Below are positions 42,375-54,837 of a DNA stretch of 57,725 bases, piece after piece. A model generated the notes under the pieces. It saw nothing but the letters and a program-made list of their open reading frames with translations. It was not told the origin of the DNA and did not search any database. Source of the DNA: Halicephalobus mephisto (Eukaryota > Nematoda > Chromadorea > Rhabditida > Panagrolaimidae); assembly GCA_009193035.1 (NCBI GenBank), contig SWDT01000756.1, positions 1-57,725 of the forward strand. Direction: 5' to 3'. Position 1 is the first letter of the stretch; each line of letters opens with the position of its first letter. The translations under genes and the position numbers were made by a program.

Positions 42375-45304
42375 ATGGAAGATTACAAATCTATTCTTCC
42401 TTATTTGAAGAAGAAAGCCCAGGGAACTGTGGCTATTTTCCAAAGGAAGGATTGTCGGGAACTCTTCAACGAAGACGCCAGACTTGTCGCGGATCAGCTC
42501 CTTATGAGCGATGTTGGAGTGAAGAATTACTTTTTAGGTAACTTACTCATATATTGATTTCCTTTTTGCGGAGTAATTAACGTGTTTTAGACAACTCGGA
42601 GTTGACTGTGCTCTCGTTGAACAAGGTGCAGCTGAACAGGGTGATCCGGGACCTGCTCCTGGTCCTTCGTTGCAGAGTCGAAATTTACGAGGAAGATGTT
42701 TCTGGAAACGGATTCGAAGTCACAGCAAAAGGCGATCTAACTCACTATGAAGATTTCAAAGATGTCGTTGAAGGCTGTGTGGAACTTTCCGAATTGTCGA
42801 CCTTGATGGCTGTCAGAATCTACTCCGACAACATGAAAGGCGAGGAGGAAAACAAGGTCACTGCTGTCTTCTGCAACCCACACGATATGAGAATCACTGT
42901 GGCTGAATTTGCCGACACTCCGAACTTTTCTCATTTGTCCGAATGTATACAGATCATGGTTCCTCGGCAGTGCTTGCTCTTCAAGGCCGATAGGGATGCT
43001 AACATGAAGGCTTTCATCCAGTTAGAAAATGCTCTGAGAAGACCCAACCTTCCCTACACGGTGATCGACTACAGCTCTAAGGATTTGGATGGAATCAAAA
43101 AGGAATTTGTGTCTTTGTTGTTCAAGGACTGGAGTGGGTATTCAGGTAATTTTTAACTTCCCGCAAATTCAAGCACGTTACTTCTTCAGAACCTAGTTTA
43201 TCTGCCAATGTGCTGAAAACCGCTGCTCCACTGTTCGATCATATGCATCTGTTGCCGGAATACGCTGGAAGTTTTTTAGTCCTCCGTTACGAAACTGCCG
43301 GATACATGCATCTGGACGCAGCTGCTGTGAAAGCTTTGGAACTTTTTTCTCTTGTGCAAGATGATGAAGATGAACCGGTTCGAAGCAATGGCACGTTGTA
43401 CGGTATTCTTAATCGTTGTTTTTCTGATCCTGGAAGACGGTTGTTGAGAAATTGGATGCGACGACCGCTGTTCAATCTGAGAGGTATCAATGAACGGCTC
43501 GATGTTGTTGAATGTTTAACAGAATCTCATTCCTCTAGACAAGCGTTGTCCTTGCAATTGAAGAGAATCCCAGATGTCATGGTTATTGAAAGGAAATTAC
43601 TGCAAAAGAAAACTAGTCTTGTTGACTGTGTGAGACTGTATAGAATTGTCGAAGCTTTGGATGATTTTAGTTCTATTCTGGAGGAACTAATTAATTCTCA
43701 TGATGATAGGAAAGCGGCAGCTGTGAAGACATTACTTTGGGACCCGATTAAAAATTACAAGGAACAGTTTTCTGAATTCAAAGAACAAATCGAGACCTAT
43801 GTCGATATGGAGTACTTTGATGAATTCAATGAGTACAGAATTAAATCTGATGTAGATGAAGAATTGCAAGATTGCTGGGAAACGTTGGAGAAATTCCAAA
43901 AGAAAGCTGCAAAGTTATACGAATCTGTAAGTTTTTGGAATTCTGTGGGAATTTCCTATGGGCAATTCTAGGTTGTGTCGACTACTGGATTAGAGTCTAT
44001 CAAACTAGATACTGGAAATGGATTTTTCTTCAGAGCTCCATTGCGAGATGAAAAAGTTATCAATCGTCATGGATATGAAATTGTTGATATTAGGAGAAAT
44101 TCGGGTGTAACTTTTGTATCTAAGCAGTTGAGATCATTGTCTAGTGAATCGGCGGAAGTTATGAAACGGTATAACGAGTTGCAGAAGCGATTAACTCAAG
44201 AAATTGTTGAAGTGGCTGTTAAACAAGCAGGAAATCTTCAAGGATTGAATGATGCGATTGCTTTAATTGATGTCTTGGTTTCGTTCAGCATTGTTTCTAT
44301 TGAATCTAGTGGAGGTTATATTCGACCGGAACTTTTGGAAGCTGGATCTGGTGTCTTCGAGTTGAAAGAATGTCGTCATCCTGTTATCGAACTCAAGGAA
44401 GACATGGAGTACATTCCTAACGATATTGAGCTTAGTTACGGTATGTTTTTTAGACTGACTTGTTTGAGAATGATCGTTTAGAATCTAAGAATGGTAAAAT
44501 TTCCGGTCCTCGTTTTGCGGTTGTTACTGGAGCAAATATGGGCGGTAAAAGTACTTATTTGCGTTCTGCTGGATTAAGTGTTATTATGGGCCAAATGGGA
44601 TGTTTTGTACCTTGTGAATTTGCTAGATTTTCTATTATTGATGGTGTTTACACAAGAGTTGGTGCAAGTGATTATCAATGTAATGGAGTTTCGACTTTTA
44701 TGGCTGAAATGATGGATTGCGTGGCGATTTTGGATGCTGCGAAGTCGACAAGTTTAGTTCTTGTTGATGAATTAGGAAGAGGAACTTCAACTTATGATGG
44801 ATTTTCTCTTGCTTGGGGTGTTGCAGAGTAAGTGGTTTTTTAGAATTTTAATAATTGTTTTATTACAGTCATATTTTGAACAAGATCGGGTGTTTCTGTC
44901 TCTTTGCTACTCATTACCACGAAATGTCGTTGTTGAAAGAAAAGTTTCCAGATGATGTGATCAATTTAAAAGTTGATACTTTTACTGGAAAAGATGGTGA
45001 AATTACTTTTTTGTATAAGATTGTGGAAGGACTTGCTGAACGTTCCTTTGGAATCAATATTGCTAACACTTTGAAGTTCCCGGATAAGATTATTGCTGAT
45101 GCTAAGAGGATTCTTAATTTTTTGGAGACGAATTCCTGGGAAAATGCCGATGAGATTGACCCTTTGTTGAACGAGAAGGCACAAACTGTAAAAGAAGAGG
45201 ATTTAAACGAATTAATTGCGAAGATTAAAGCTGAAATGAGTAAACCTGGTGACCCAGAGGAAGTAAGAAAGAAAATCCTGGAAATGACTCAACTTGTCGC
45301 TTAA
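42375..45304 (+). CDS. MSH2: DNA mismatch repair protein MSH2
   Basis: MutS homolog that pairs with MSH6 (or MSH3) to detect mismatches and small loops. Six exons: 42375-42537, 42591-43145, 43190-43926, 43972-44440, 44482-44827, 44869-45304; 901 residues (human 934). All five introns are 41-53 bases. The N-terminal mismatch-binding domain aligns from residue 1 ([20 protein letters not shown]). The middle contains [17 protein letters not shown] and DVVECL, followed by a lever/clamp region. The ATPase has Walker [10 protein letters not shown] (658-666), the GVSTFMAEM signature (710-718) and Walker [17 protein letters not shown] (Asp737, Glu738), then [11 protein letters not shown]. No frameshift or lost catalytic residue is visible. 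The C-terminal helix-turn-helix region is present and ends near MTQLVA. Confidence 0.98.
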
Positions 45305-45453
45305 ACGGATTTGTCGCAATTGTAATTTTGTATTTTTTATTTTAACTGAAAATCACACGTTTTGCAAAGGATTATTTGACTAGCCAGTTTCGATGTACCC
45401 GATTAGGGAAACTCGGCTTTTAAATTTTTGAGCGGAAGAAATGGCAAAACTGA
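45305..45453. terminator. Convergent 3' ends of MSH2 and the GPCR
   Basis: Only 149 bp separate the two stop codons. TTGTAATTTTGTATTTTTTA after the MSH2 stop is AT-rich, but no canonical AATAAA is seen on the plus strand, so polyadenylation sites cannot be placed. Confidence 0.4.
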
Positions 45454-48400
45454 CTAGAGCATGTTAAGTAAATCATTTTTGAGTGAGCAAGTCTTTTGTA
45501 TCATAGGGTGATTAGCTGAAGAACTAGAATGCTCAGGTGAAGTTGAAACTACCAAAGGACGGGTTACACTGGTACCATTTGATTGGATAGAAGATCTAGG
45601 AGTATTCGATACAATTCCATTGGTTTTTGATTGATGGGGATTTTTGATTGATGAACGATTATCAGAATCAATTGTAATATGACGACGTTTGAAACGACTA
45701 TCGTTGTTACTATCATTACTTGTACTTCTTAAACTGTGAACTCTGCTTGCGAGGGAAGTTATTATATCGGATGTATGTAGAATTCCACCAAGACGAGATC
45801 TTTTTTGTTTTCTCGTTAACCAGAAGAATTGTAGAGGATTCCAAACAACACTGGACATGGCAATAACGTGGGCAATTAGAGGATAAAGATAAGGCTGGGC
45901 ACGAATAAAATCTGGTTCTATTCCTGGAATAGTTTCTTTGAAAATTACTTAAATTCCGGTACTTACTGAAATCTTTGGCAATGTTAACTACGGTCAACGG
46001 AAACCAGCAAAGGATAAACGCGAGCACCATTCCGAGCAAGATATAATTCACTCTTTTTTTCCTGAAATTCGGATATTAAGTTTTGAATTTCAATTTTCCA
46101 AGCTTTTAGAATCCAGTGGGAATTTCCAGAATTGAGGAATTTTTAGAATCTAGAAGTTTCTACAATCTCCCAGAATCTGGTAAAACTTCTAAGTTCTCGT
46201 TGACGTTTTTAGAGCCTAATGGAAAATTTCAGAATTCAGTTGGAAGTTTCAGGATCCAGTAAAGGTTCTAAAACCTTTTAGATTCTCATTGATTTTTTTG
46301 TAATTCAGTAGACTTCTAGAATCCTTCAGAATCTAATGAACAAATTTTAACATTTCCGAAATCTTCTAAAAACTGAAAAATCTCAATTTTCTAGAATTTC
46401 TTAGAGGCTTTCAGAATTCAATGATAACTTCCGAAACTAACATCTAAAATCCAGAGTTTTAATTTTCTAGGAAATTCTGGAAATTCGCGTTAAGATAATT
46501 TCGTAAAAATACTTTTTAAAACTTTTTTATAAAAATATTATTGACAAACCTGTTCATGGCGTCGATTCTCTGGGAACTTGTCAAGCTCTGGCAGAACTGG
46601 ACATTCTGGATAATCATGTCCCTGTGGACTTTGCTGAAGATCCTCCAGTAGCAGAACATGATCATGAACATAGGGAGGACGAATTGCAGAAGCAAAACAG
46701 CGGCTCCATATATCCTTCGATTTGAGTCACCTTGCCAGTTTGTTTCGTCGCAGAATTGGCCGCAGAAAGGAGTGGCATTGGCTCCGGTGTAGTAGGCTCC
46801 ATCGACCAGTTCGAAAGATAGCAAATATGGAATGTTGATTAACGAGCAAATAAGCCAGATTAGGATAGTGACGATCCCGGCAAATCTGATCGAGAATGGT
46901 TCCTTGGTGGGATTCGTGATGTGGATGTATTTGTCTATGGCAATCGCGGTGAGAGACCAGCTGAAAATACCTTGTTTAAAAAATGAAATTCTTGAAAACC
47001 ACAAAGTCGCTCAATTTTAGGCAAGACTGGGATTTCACACAAGCAATCTAACAAGAAAAAATCAACTTTCATCGCGAAAATCTTCGAAGATAATTGGATT
47101 TTGAAAAATTTTATATATGAAATTATAAAAAAAAACGCCAACTTTCGTCGTGAAAGTTTTCAAAAAATAATGGTAAACTTCCTCAATTTTAGGTACAATT
47201 AAAAATATTTTAAAAAATAAAAAACAACTCTCGTCACGAAAGTCCCTAAAGATTATGATGAGTTCCCTCAATTTTAGGTACGGATGAAATCATACAAAAA
47301 GAACAAAAAAAAGGTCAGCTCTTGCCACGAAAATCCCCAAAGACCATGAATAACTTTTCTGCTTTTAGGTGTGGGAGGAATTTCGGGCAAAAAATAATTT
47401 AAAAAGAGAAAGAGCGATTTTCGCTGCGAAAGTCCCTGAATACCGTAACCATCTTGTTCGTTCTCAAATCCAACTGAAATCCCCGTACAAAAGTCGAAAA
47501 CCTTTTTTTATATTTTCTTTTATTTTATTTTTTTGTTTTTTTTTCTGTATTTTGCTATTTCCGAACGTGTTTATTCTTAAATCACCCTATTATTAAGAAT
47601 ACCTTCCTGATCGCGTACCAAAAAACAACGTTTTACTTTTTGATTTTAGGCCGCTATCTTCACCCAATTACTATTTGCAAATCCCCGGCTTTCGACTAAA
47701 GTAGAATATGGTGATTTCATGTTTCAAAGTTCAGTATTTATAAAATCTCGTCAAAACATTGGTTGCGTGCCGGAACTCCTCTTGACTCGAGAGGACCAGA
47801 TTTGTTTCTAACGAGCGACTCAGACTAGCCAGAATTAAGAATGACTGACCTCGTGACAAAAACGGCACAAGAATTACTCAAAGGCATCAATCGGCACATC
47901 AGCTCCCCGAACACCCATTCTTTATGTAGAGCATACCAGGGGGTAACTGGGATCCCCGTCAGACAGAGCAACAAGTCCGTCACCATTAGATTCAGAAGAA
48001 AAATGTTCCTTGCCGATCTTAGCCTTTTGTTATGAGCGACGGCGACGATGACTCCTCCATTCCCGATGATTCCCAGCACGAACAGGGCCGTGTACACTAT
48101 TAGGAACCCGAACTTGATCGAAATCCAACTGAAAAATGATTAAATTAGGATTTTTGTAAAATCCCTTCAATGGGGATTTGTTTTTTAAAATCTTCGATGT
48201 TAAATAGTTTTAAAAGTTTACTGAATTTTGGAAGGTTTCAAAATTATTTTTGGAATTTTAAGTTGTGGAAGTTTTTCAATTTTTAAAATTTTCCACTGAA
48301 TTCCGAGAAGTTTCAAAATTTTCTGAAATTTTGGAAGTTTTTCAATTTTTAGAATTTTCTACTTGGTTTTGGAATGTACTAGAAATTTTCGATGATTTTA

Positions 48401-51400
48401 GAATCTACTTGATTCTGGAAATTTACATAGAATCCTGGAACATTTCAAGATTTTCCACAAGATTTTCGACTTTAAAAATCCCCGTAAAACTTTCGAAAAC
48501 ATTAAACTTGTTAATAAACATTAAACCCCCGCTTTTTTGATGTTTTATTTTTTGAGAAAAACTCATTTTTAATTCAAAAACGACTCAAGCGGTGTTTGCG
48601 ATAAATTAATTCAAGGTATTGAATGACCAAAAAGGCCTAATTTGTAAACATTGACTTTCAGACTTTCATCCCGTTTTCAAAAAGGAAATTATCTCATTGA
48701 ATCTTTGGCTTTTCTGCCTTGGATTTTGCTCCAGTTATCAGTAAATCCTCTTCGGTAAAAAAGAACGGGGCTTGAAAGATCGGATTACTTGTTTTCGAAG
48801 AATGAACAACAACTCAGATATGGCAAATGACGTCTATAGTTTCCACTTAGGATCTTATAAGATTTCAAAAACCACTTTTTATGATCCTGAGTGGAAAATT
48901 TATACAAAAGATTTTTAGAAATTTCCAATTAGGATAATAGAAAAATAGTTTTTTGAAATCTTGGTCCTGAATGGAAAGTTTCAAGATTTCCAGTTAAGAC
49001 CATAAAAAGTGCTCTTTTGAAAATTTAGTCCTGAATGGAAAGTTTCAAGATTTCCAGTTAAGACTAAAAAGTACTTTTTGAAAATTTAGTCCTGAGTGGA
49101 AAGTTTCAAGATTTCCAATGAGGATAATAAAAAAATAGTTTTTTGAAATCTTGGTCCTGAGTGGAAAATTTTAAGATTTCCAGTTAAGACTAAAAAGTAC
49201 TTTTTGAAGTCTTGGTCCTGAATGGAAAATTTACATAATTTTCATCCATGAACGAAATAATTTTAAAAAATTTTTTTACTTGGTCCCGAGTGGAAATTTC
49301 ATGTTTATAATTTCATCTGTTTATTGACATTCGTCGTTCAAAATATTGATAAATGCTGATGAAGGAAGACTGTGGGAGGAAAAACAAAATCCTTCTTCGA
49401 CAAATTGCCGGAATCGTCTTCGATGATGTGCAAAAAGTGCATTCCTCCAATAAGCTTCTTTCATTTTTTGCAAATTGTTGTTGAAAAAATTTTTTTATAA
49501 AAAAAATAATTTTTAAAATTTTATATAAAAAGTAATTTTTAAATTTTATAAAAAAAGTAATTTTTAAAATTTTATAAAAAAATTATTTCAAAAATTTTAT
49601 ATAAAAATAATTTTAGAAATTTTATAAAAAAATAATTTTTAAAGTTTTATAAAAACATTATTTCAAAAATTTTATATAAAAATAATTTCTAAAGTTTTAT
49701 ATAAAAATTATTTCAAAAATTTTATAAAAAAATAATTTTTTACATTTTATAAAAAAATAATTTTAGAAATTTTATAAAAAAATAATTTTTAAAATTCCAA
49801 AATTGGTCCCTTGGATAAACTTGAAAAATTAGAAGATCCGTATTTTTTGGATAACCTGATCTCGACGGATGTCAGTTGTCAATCACCGATTTTTTGTCTT
49901 TCAAAAACACTCGGGAAATCTCGTAAAGTAAATCCAAAAATTCTTTTACGAGTCTCACCTCAAATCGATTTGGCAATTTGTCTTGTTTCAAAAATTGTTC
50001 CTTAATCTTGGACAAATTTTCCGTTCTTTCACACAAAAGTACAAATAACATTTTAAAAAAAACAAAAATGTCTGGCACGAAGTTTGAATAAGCTATTTCA
50101 ACAAAGATTTTCCAGTCGAGACCGAAAATTGGGTTTTTGTAATTTTCCAGTCGAGACCGAAAATTAAATTTTTGTTATTTTCCAGTTGAGACCGAAAATT
50201 AGATTTCTGTGATTTTCCAGTTGGGACCAAGAATTAAATTTTTGTAACTTTCCAGTTGGGACCGAAAATTGGGTTCTTGTAACTTTCCAGTCGAGACCGA
50301 AAATTGGATTTCTGTAATTTTCCAGTCGAGACCGAAAATTGAATTTCTGTAACTTTCCAGTTGGGACCAAGAATTAAATTTTTGTTATTTTCCAGTCGAG
50401 ACCGAAAATCCAATTTCTGTAATTTTAAAAGTTATAAAATAAAATTATAAAAAAACAAAAATGTCTGACATAAAAATTATCTTGAAAGGAATTTTCGTAA
50501 CTTTCCAATCGAGATTGAAAATTTAATTTTTGTAGTTTTAGAAGTTTTAAAATTACACTACTGTAGAAATTATAAATCTTTGTTATAAAATTCGAAAAAT
50601 AGTCTCGAAGGGAATTTTCGGAACTTCCTGGTCGAAGTTGAAAATTGAAACTTTGTGTTTACGTTGTTTGAACTACTCCAAAATCATCATATTCGAAAAA
50701 AACAAAATTTTTTAACGGAAATTTTCCAATCGAGACCAAAAATCAAAAATCTTTAATCTGATTTTCAAATATTTCAATTAAGTTATTAAAAAAATATTTA
50801 AAATTCCTCGAAATTGGTCCTAGCACGAATTTTGAAATTTTCCACTCGGGACTAAAAAGTACAAAATTCTATATTTTTTGTAATTTTTTAAAGCAAACGA
50901 GCTATATTATCATAGAAATAAGTATATCTACTGTAAAACCCCTCAATATTGGTCCCAGCACGAATTTTGAAATTTTCCACTCGGGACCAAAAAGTACAAA
51001 ATTATATATTTTTTGTGATTTTTTAAGTTTCAATGTCATGTTGTCATAGAAATAAGTATATCTACTGTAAAACCCCTCAATATTGGTCCCAGCACGAATG
51101 TTGAAATTTTCTACTTGGGACCAAAAAGTACAAAATTTTATGTTGTTTAGAAAAATTTCTATTTATTTAAAAATGTCTAAAATCTTTTCAAATTGGTCTC
51201 GACATGGATTTTGAAATTTTCTACTTGGGACCAAAAATCAAAAATTTTAAGTTCATGTGACTTTGAAAGGTTCCAATTATACTATTAAGGAAAAATGTTT
51301 ACTACAAAACTTTTTAGTCAAGACCAACAACTTCAAAATTGATCATTTATGAAATTCTAAAGGTCTTAAAGCCACTTTATAAAAATAAATATATTTATGA

Positions 51401-53503
51401 CAAAATTCTCCAAAAAAGGTCCTGACAAGAATTTCCAGAATTTTCCAGTCGAGACCAAAAAGTTCAAAATTCTATATTTTTGTAGTTTTTTGTGGGGTTA
51501 AAGTCATATTTTTATAAAAATAAATATATTTACCATAAAATTCTTCAAAAAAGGTCCTGACACGAATTTCCAGAGTTTTCCAGTCGAGACCAAAAAGTCC
51601 AAAATTTTTTGTTTTTGTAGTTTTTTGAGGTCTTAAAGTCATATTTTTATGAAAATAAATATATTTATCATAAAATTCTTCAAAAAAGGTCCTGACACGG
51701 ATTTCCAGAGTTTTCCAGTCGAGACCAAAAAGTTCAAAATTTTTTGTTTTTTAATTTTCAATGATGTCTAATGGATCATAGCACATCCTGGAGGATTTTC
51801 GGATCTTTGTAATCTCATCCGAGTACCGTAATCTCAGAAGTTCCCCGAATGGAAATTACTTTTTTATTTTACAAAAAATAAAAATGGTTTAAAAATGCCG
51901 GAAAAGATTGAAGACAAAGTACTTAGTCCATCAAATCCAGAATCCGAAAAATGCCCGTCCCTCAGTTCACCGGAGGCTTTATTGTCAGTTTTGTGTAAAG
52001 CTAAAGTCTGTTCCCCTGTGACCAATTCGAAAATTGCTTGCCAGATGAGCCTGAGGCAAAATCGAAAATTTTTCAGACCAATTTTGTCGAAAGGACTTTT
52101 TTGAACAAAATCCCTGAATCTCATGAAATAGAATCCAAAACAATTTAAAAATTAAGAAAAAAAACAAAAAAATTTAAAAAAAAACAAAAAAATTTAAAAT
52201 AATTTTAAAAAAAACAAAAATTTAAAATAATTTTTAAGTTTAAAAAAAACAAAAAATTATAAAAAAATTTTTTAAATTTAAACAAAAATAATTTTTAAAA
52301 TTAAAAAAAAAACAAAAAATTATAAAAAATTTTTAAAAAACAAAAATTTTAAAAAAACAAAAAATTATAAAAAATTTTTAAATTTAAAAAAAAATTTCAA
52401 TCATTTTTGTTTTATGGATCCCCTTCAGAACCAATTTTTCATTTTTCATCGAAAAAAACTAATATTATTTTAAAAATAAAAAAAACGGTTTTCGAAAATT
52501 GTCTTGACAGCAACTTTTTAGAAAATTAAAATTTTTTAATTTTATATATTGATTTCGAAATTTAAGTACTTTGAAAATTAAAAAATGGTCCTGAAACGAA
52601 TTTTAAAAATTTTTAGAAAAAAATAAAAATAAATATTTTTAAAAAATAATTTCGAAAAAGATTTTTTGCAATTTTCGAAATTCTGAAATTTTCAAAAATT
52701 TTTTATAAAATTTCAAAAACTTCTAAAAATCATATATAAAGTTTCAAAAATATTTTATGAGATTCTGGAGTCTTCTGAAAATTTTCTATAAAATTCTAGA
52801 AACTTCTAAAAATCATATATGAAATTCTGGAAAATTTCGAAAATCATATATGAGATTTTTGAATCTTCTAAAAATCATATACAAAATTTTAGAACCTCCC
52901 ACAAACGTTTCCTGAGATTCCAGAAGCTTTTAAAAATTTTCTATGAGATTCTGAAGTTTTCTAGAAGCTTTTAAAAATATTTTCAGAGATTCTAGAATCT
53001 TCCAAAAATCATATACAAGATCCTAGAATGTTCTAAAAGTCATACATAAGATTCTAGAACCTTCTAAAAGTTATATACAAGATTCTAGAATCTCCTAAAA
53101 GTTATATACAAGATTCTAGAAGCTTCTAAAAGTATTTTCAGAGATTCTAGAATCTTCCAAAAATCATATAAGATCTTAGAAAACTCGAAATATTTCCTGC
53201 CAAGTTTTATGAAATCTTCCCCGGGAATTTAATCGAAAAAATCTCTTTTGCAAAAATAATTGATTATGAAAGTTTGCAATTTTTGTTTATTTAAAGTGGA
53301 TAAAATTCGAATAATCAAAAAAGCTCTCATTCGGATTAACAATGGCTCTTTGAATAAGTGTGAAAATGGGATTTATAAAAACCAAACCTGGTCCAATCGT
53401 CGATTCCTTGGGCTTTTATGGCTTCTGTGAGATGAATACAGTCTTCTTCGAATTCTTCTTCTGGGAAAATTGCCGAAGCAACACTAATCGTCTCGTTGAA
53501 CAT
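45454..53503 (-). CDS. Rhodopsin-family neuropeptide receptor (NPR/NPY-like)
   Basis: Seven-helix receptor of class A. Five exons join in phase: 53503-53388, 48128-47850, 46960-46550, 46061-45967, 45935-45454; 460 residues. Exon 1 encodes an acidic extracellular N-terminus with an N-glycosylation site (MFNETISVA). Then TM1 with GN (VLGIIGNGGV), TM2 LNLMVTDLLLCLTGIPVTPW, and TM3 ending IAIDKY in place of the usual DRY. Extracellular loop 2 holds FCGQFC. TM6 is ILCWFP, and TM7 WNPLQFFWL is in place of NPxxY. A long Ser/Asn-rich tail follows. Splicing restores FVTSWSLTAIAIDKY. The closest known relatives by eye are nematode NPR receptors for FMRFamide-like or NPF-like peptides. Intron 1 spans 5.3 kb. 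An acceptor-like TTTCTAG 31 bases before the ATG may mark a trans-splice site or a 5' UTR intron. Confidence 0.92.
46062..46549. repeat. GPCR intron with degenerate TTCTAGAATC phrases
   Basis: Short phrases such as AATTTCAGAATTCAGTTGGA and TTCTAGAATCCTTCAGAATC recur without a strict period. No gene content. Confidence 0.5.
46961..47849. other. GPCR intron 2
   Basis: 47030-47400 holds four diverged units of 70-90 bp built on ACTTTCGTCGTGAAAGT and TTCCTCAATTTTAGGTA. 47640-47849 is non-repetitive and contains CTTGACTCGAGAGGACCAG. No convincing exon. Confidence 0.5.
48840..49250. repeat. Hairpin-bearing repeats, GGTCCTGAATGGAAAGTTTC
   Basis: About six units of 60-70 bp, each with GGTCCTGAATGGAAA followed within 12 bases by TTTCCAGTTAAGAC, so each can fold on itself. 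Same family as 19512-19662. Confidence 0.75.
49321..49464 (-). CDS. Small open reading frame of 47 residues
   Basis: ATG at 49464, TAA at 49321-49323. It reads MKEAYWRNALFAHHRRRFRQ at the start, then a Cys/Ser-containing part ending NILNDECQ. It coincides with an island of balanced composition within GPCR intron 1 and lies on the same strand as the receptor. There is no signal peptide, domain or known relative that I recognise. It may be a chance frame, an alternative exon or a nested gene. Confidence 0.25.
   Translation of the reverse strand: MKEAYWRNALFAHHRRRFRQFVEEGFCFSSHSLPSSAFINILNDECQ
49490..49800. repeat. AATTTTATAAAAAAATAATT low-complexity tract
   Basis: About twelve units of 23-27 bp. 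No gene content. Confidence 0.8.
50106..50425. repeat. 35-bp tandem array, nine units
   Basis: TCCAG begins at 50111, 50146, 50181, 50216, 50251, 50286, 50321, 50356 and 50391, an exact 35-bp period. Each unit is TCCAGTCGAGACCGAAAATT (or the TTGGGACCAAGAATT variant) plus about 15 bases of AAATTTTTGTAATTT. The conserved half is one arm of the hairpin family at 19512. This is eukaryotic satellite-like DNA, not a CRISPR array: the inter-motif bases are also repeated. Confidence 0.9.
50815..51760. repeat. Tandem 110-135-bp repeat with internal hairpin, seven units
   Basis: Each unit opens with GGTCCCAGCACGAATTTTG or GGTCCTGACACGAATTTCC and reaches TTTTCCAGTCGAGACC or TTTTCCACTCGGGACC about 20 bases later. 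It then carries AAAAAGTACAAAATT and a TAAATATATTTAYCAT-like end. Units start near 50817, 50949, 51083, 51202, 51419, 51554 and 51688. Confidence 0.85.
51895..52104 (+). other. Open frame of 69 codons in a GPCR-intron island
   Basis: Starts MPEKIEDKVLSPSNPESEKC and ends ILSKGLF. Composition is normal compared with the surrounding repeats. The opposite strand is also open (GELRDGHFSDSGFDGLSTLS), so the coding strand, if any, is unclear. No domain is recognised. Confidence 0.2.
52140..53210. repeat. Low-complexity and degenerate repeats
   Basis: 52140-52400 is AAAAAAACAAAAATTTAAAA. 52735-53210 is a series of GATTCTAGAATCTTCTAAAA followed by ATCATATATAAGATTC-like phrases at about 55-60-bp spacing. 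Confidence 0.65.
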
Positions 53504-53559
53504 CTTCAACGGCTCCGTTTTCTCTTATATCATCCTAGAAATAATAACATTAAAATAAA

Positions 53560-53950
53560 TAAAAATAATTTTAACACGGATTTTTGAAATTTACATATAA
53601 AATTAAAAAATAATTTTAACACGGATTTTTGAAATTTATATATAAAAAATAAAAATAATTTTAACACAAATCTTAAAAGTTTATATTTAAAAAATAAAAA
53701 TAATTTTAACACAAATCTTAAAAGTTTATATAAAATAAATAAAAATAAAAAAATTCAACACGTATGTTAGAAATTTATATAAAAAATTATAAAAATAAAT
53801 AAAAACAATTTTAACACGGATTTTTGAAATTTATATAAAATAAATAAAAAATAATTTTAACATGTATTTTAAAAGTTTATATAAAAAAATAAAAATAAAA
53901 AATTAGTTTAACACAAATTTTTGAAATTTATGTAAAAATTTTTAAAAATG
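53560..53950. repeat. AATTTTAACACGGATTTTTG tandem repeat
   Basis: Seven or so units of 50-65 bp with AATTTTAACACGGATTTTTG and AAATTTATATATAAAA. They lie just 5' of the GPCR first exon. Confidence 0.8.
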
Positions 53951-54830
53951 GTCTTAAAAAAAATTTTCAGAATTTTTTAGAATGAATTTATTTTTAAAAA
54001 TGTTTTTTTGGAAAATTTTTAAATTTTAAATAATTTAAAAAATCTTCAAATTCTAAATTATTTTAAATATTTAAAAAATTCTAGAAAGTTCTAAAAATTA
54101 AAAAAAATTTTGTTTCAGATAGTGGTTCTAAAATCACATTATCATAAAACTCATAATCACCGTTGCTACGAAACTGTCTCAACAGGAATTTTCAGACCGT
54201 TTTTAAAATTCTCAGAATTTTCAGTTTCAGATGTCGATTTGAAAATTACATTAATATAAAAAATTAAAAACTGGCATAATTATGAAATTATTTCAACATG
54301 GATTTTTGAGGATTTTAGAAATTTTAAAATTTTGAATTTTTGAAGATTTTAGAAATTTTAAATTTTTAATTTTTGAAGATTTTAGAAAATTAGAAATATT
54401 GAGTTTTTGAGGATTTTAGAAATTTTAAAATTCTGGATTCTGAAAATCAGAAAATTTCAGAACAATTTCATTAATTTTGAAAGATTCTAGAAGTTTCATT
54501 AAATTCTCAGAAGAGTCTTTCAGAGGTTCTAGAATCCTCCATGAATGTTCCGAAAGATTCTAGAAGGTTCCAGAATCCTCCAGAAGGCTACTGTAAAATT
54601 TTTAAAGTTTTCAAAATTTATAAAACAATTTTAAAACTTCAAAAAAGTTCTCAAGAGATTCTAGAAGATTTTTATAAAGTTTTAAAACTCCAGAATCCTC
54701 CAGAAGGTTACTGTAAAATTTTTAAACTTTCAGAATCCTTTTTCGGATTCAGAATTCTTCGCGGAAATTTCACTCGAATAAAACTTCCAAATTAATTGAG
54801 ATATATTTTACGGAACAAAAAAGTAAATAT
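53951..54830. other. AT-rich degenerate spacer
   Basis: Phrases GATTTTAGAAATTTTAAAAT and AGAATCCTCCAGAAGGCTAC recur. No gene that I can support. Confidence 0.5.
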
Positions 54831-54837
54831 TCTTATC

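Larger units (their letters stand above)
48129..53387. other. 5.3-kb first intron of the GPCR gene
   Basis: Mainly tandem and hairpin repeats (listed separately), with non-repetitive islands at about 48580-48840, 49320-49470, 51770-52110 and 53220-53340. The islands are the places to expect enhancers or nested small genes. Confidence 0.8.

Noticed and set aside
50106..50425. CRISPR-like repeat-spacer array
   Set aside because: The genome is eukaryotic, and the 15 bases between motifs are themselves repeated rather than unique spacers.
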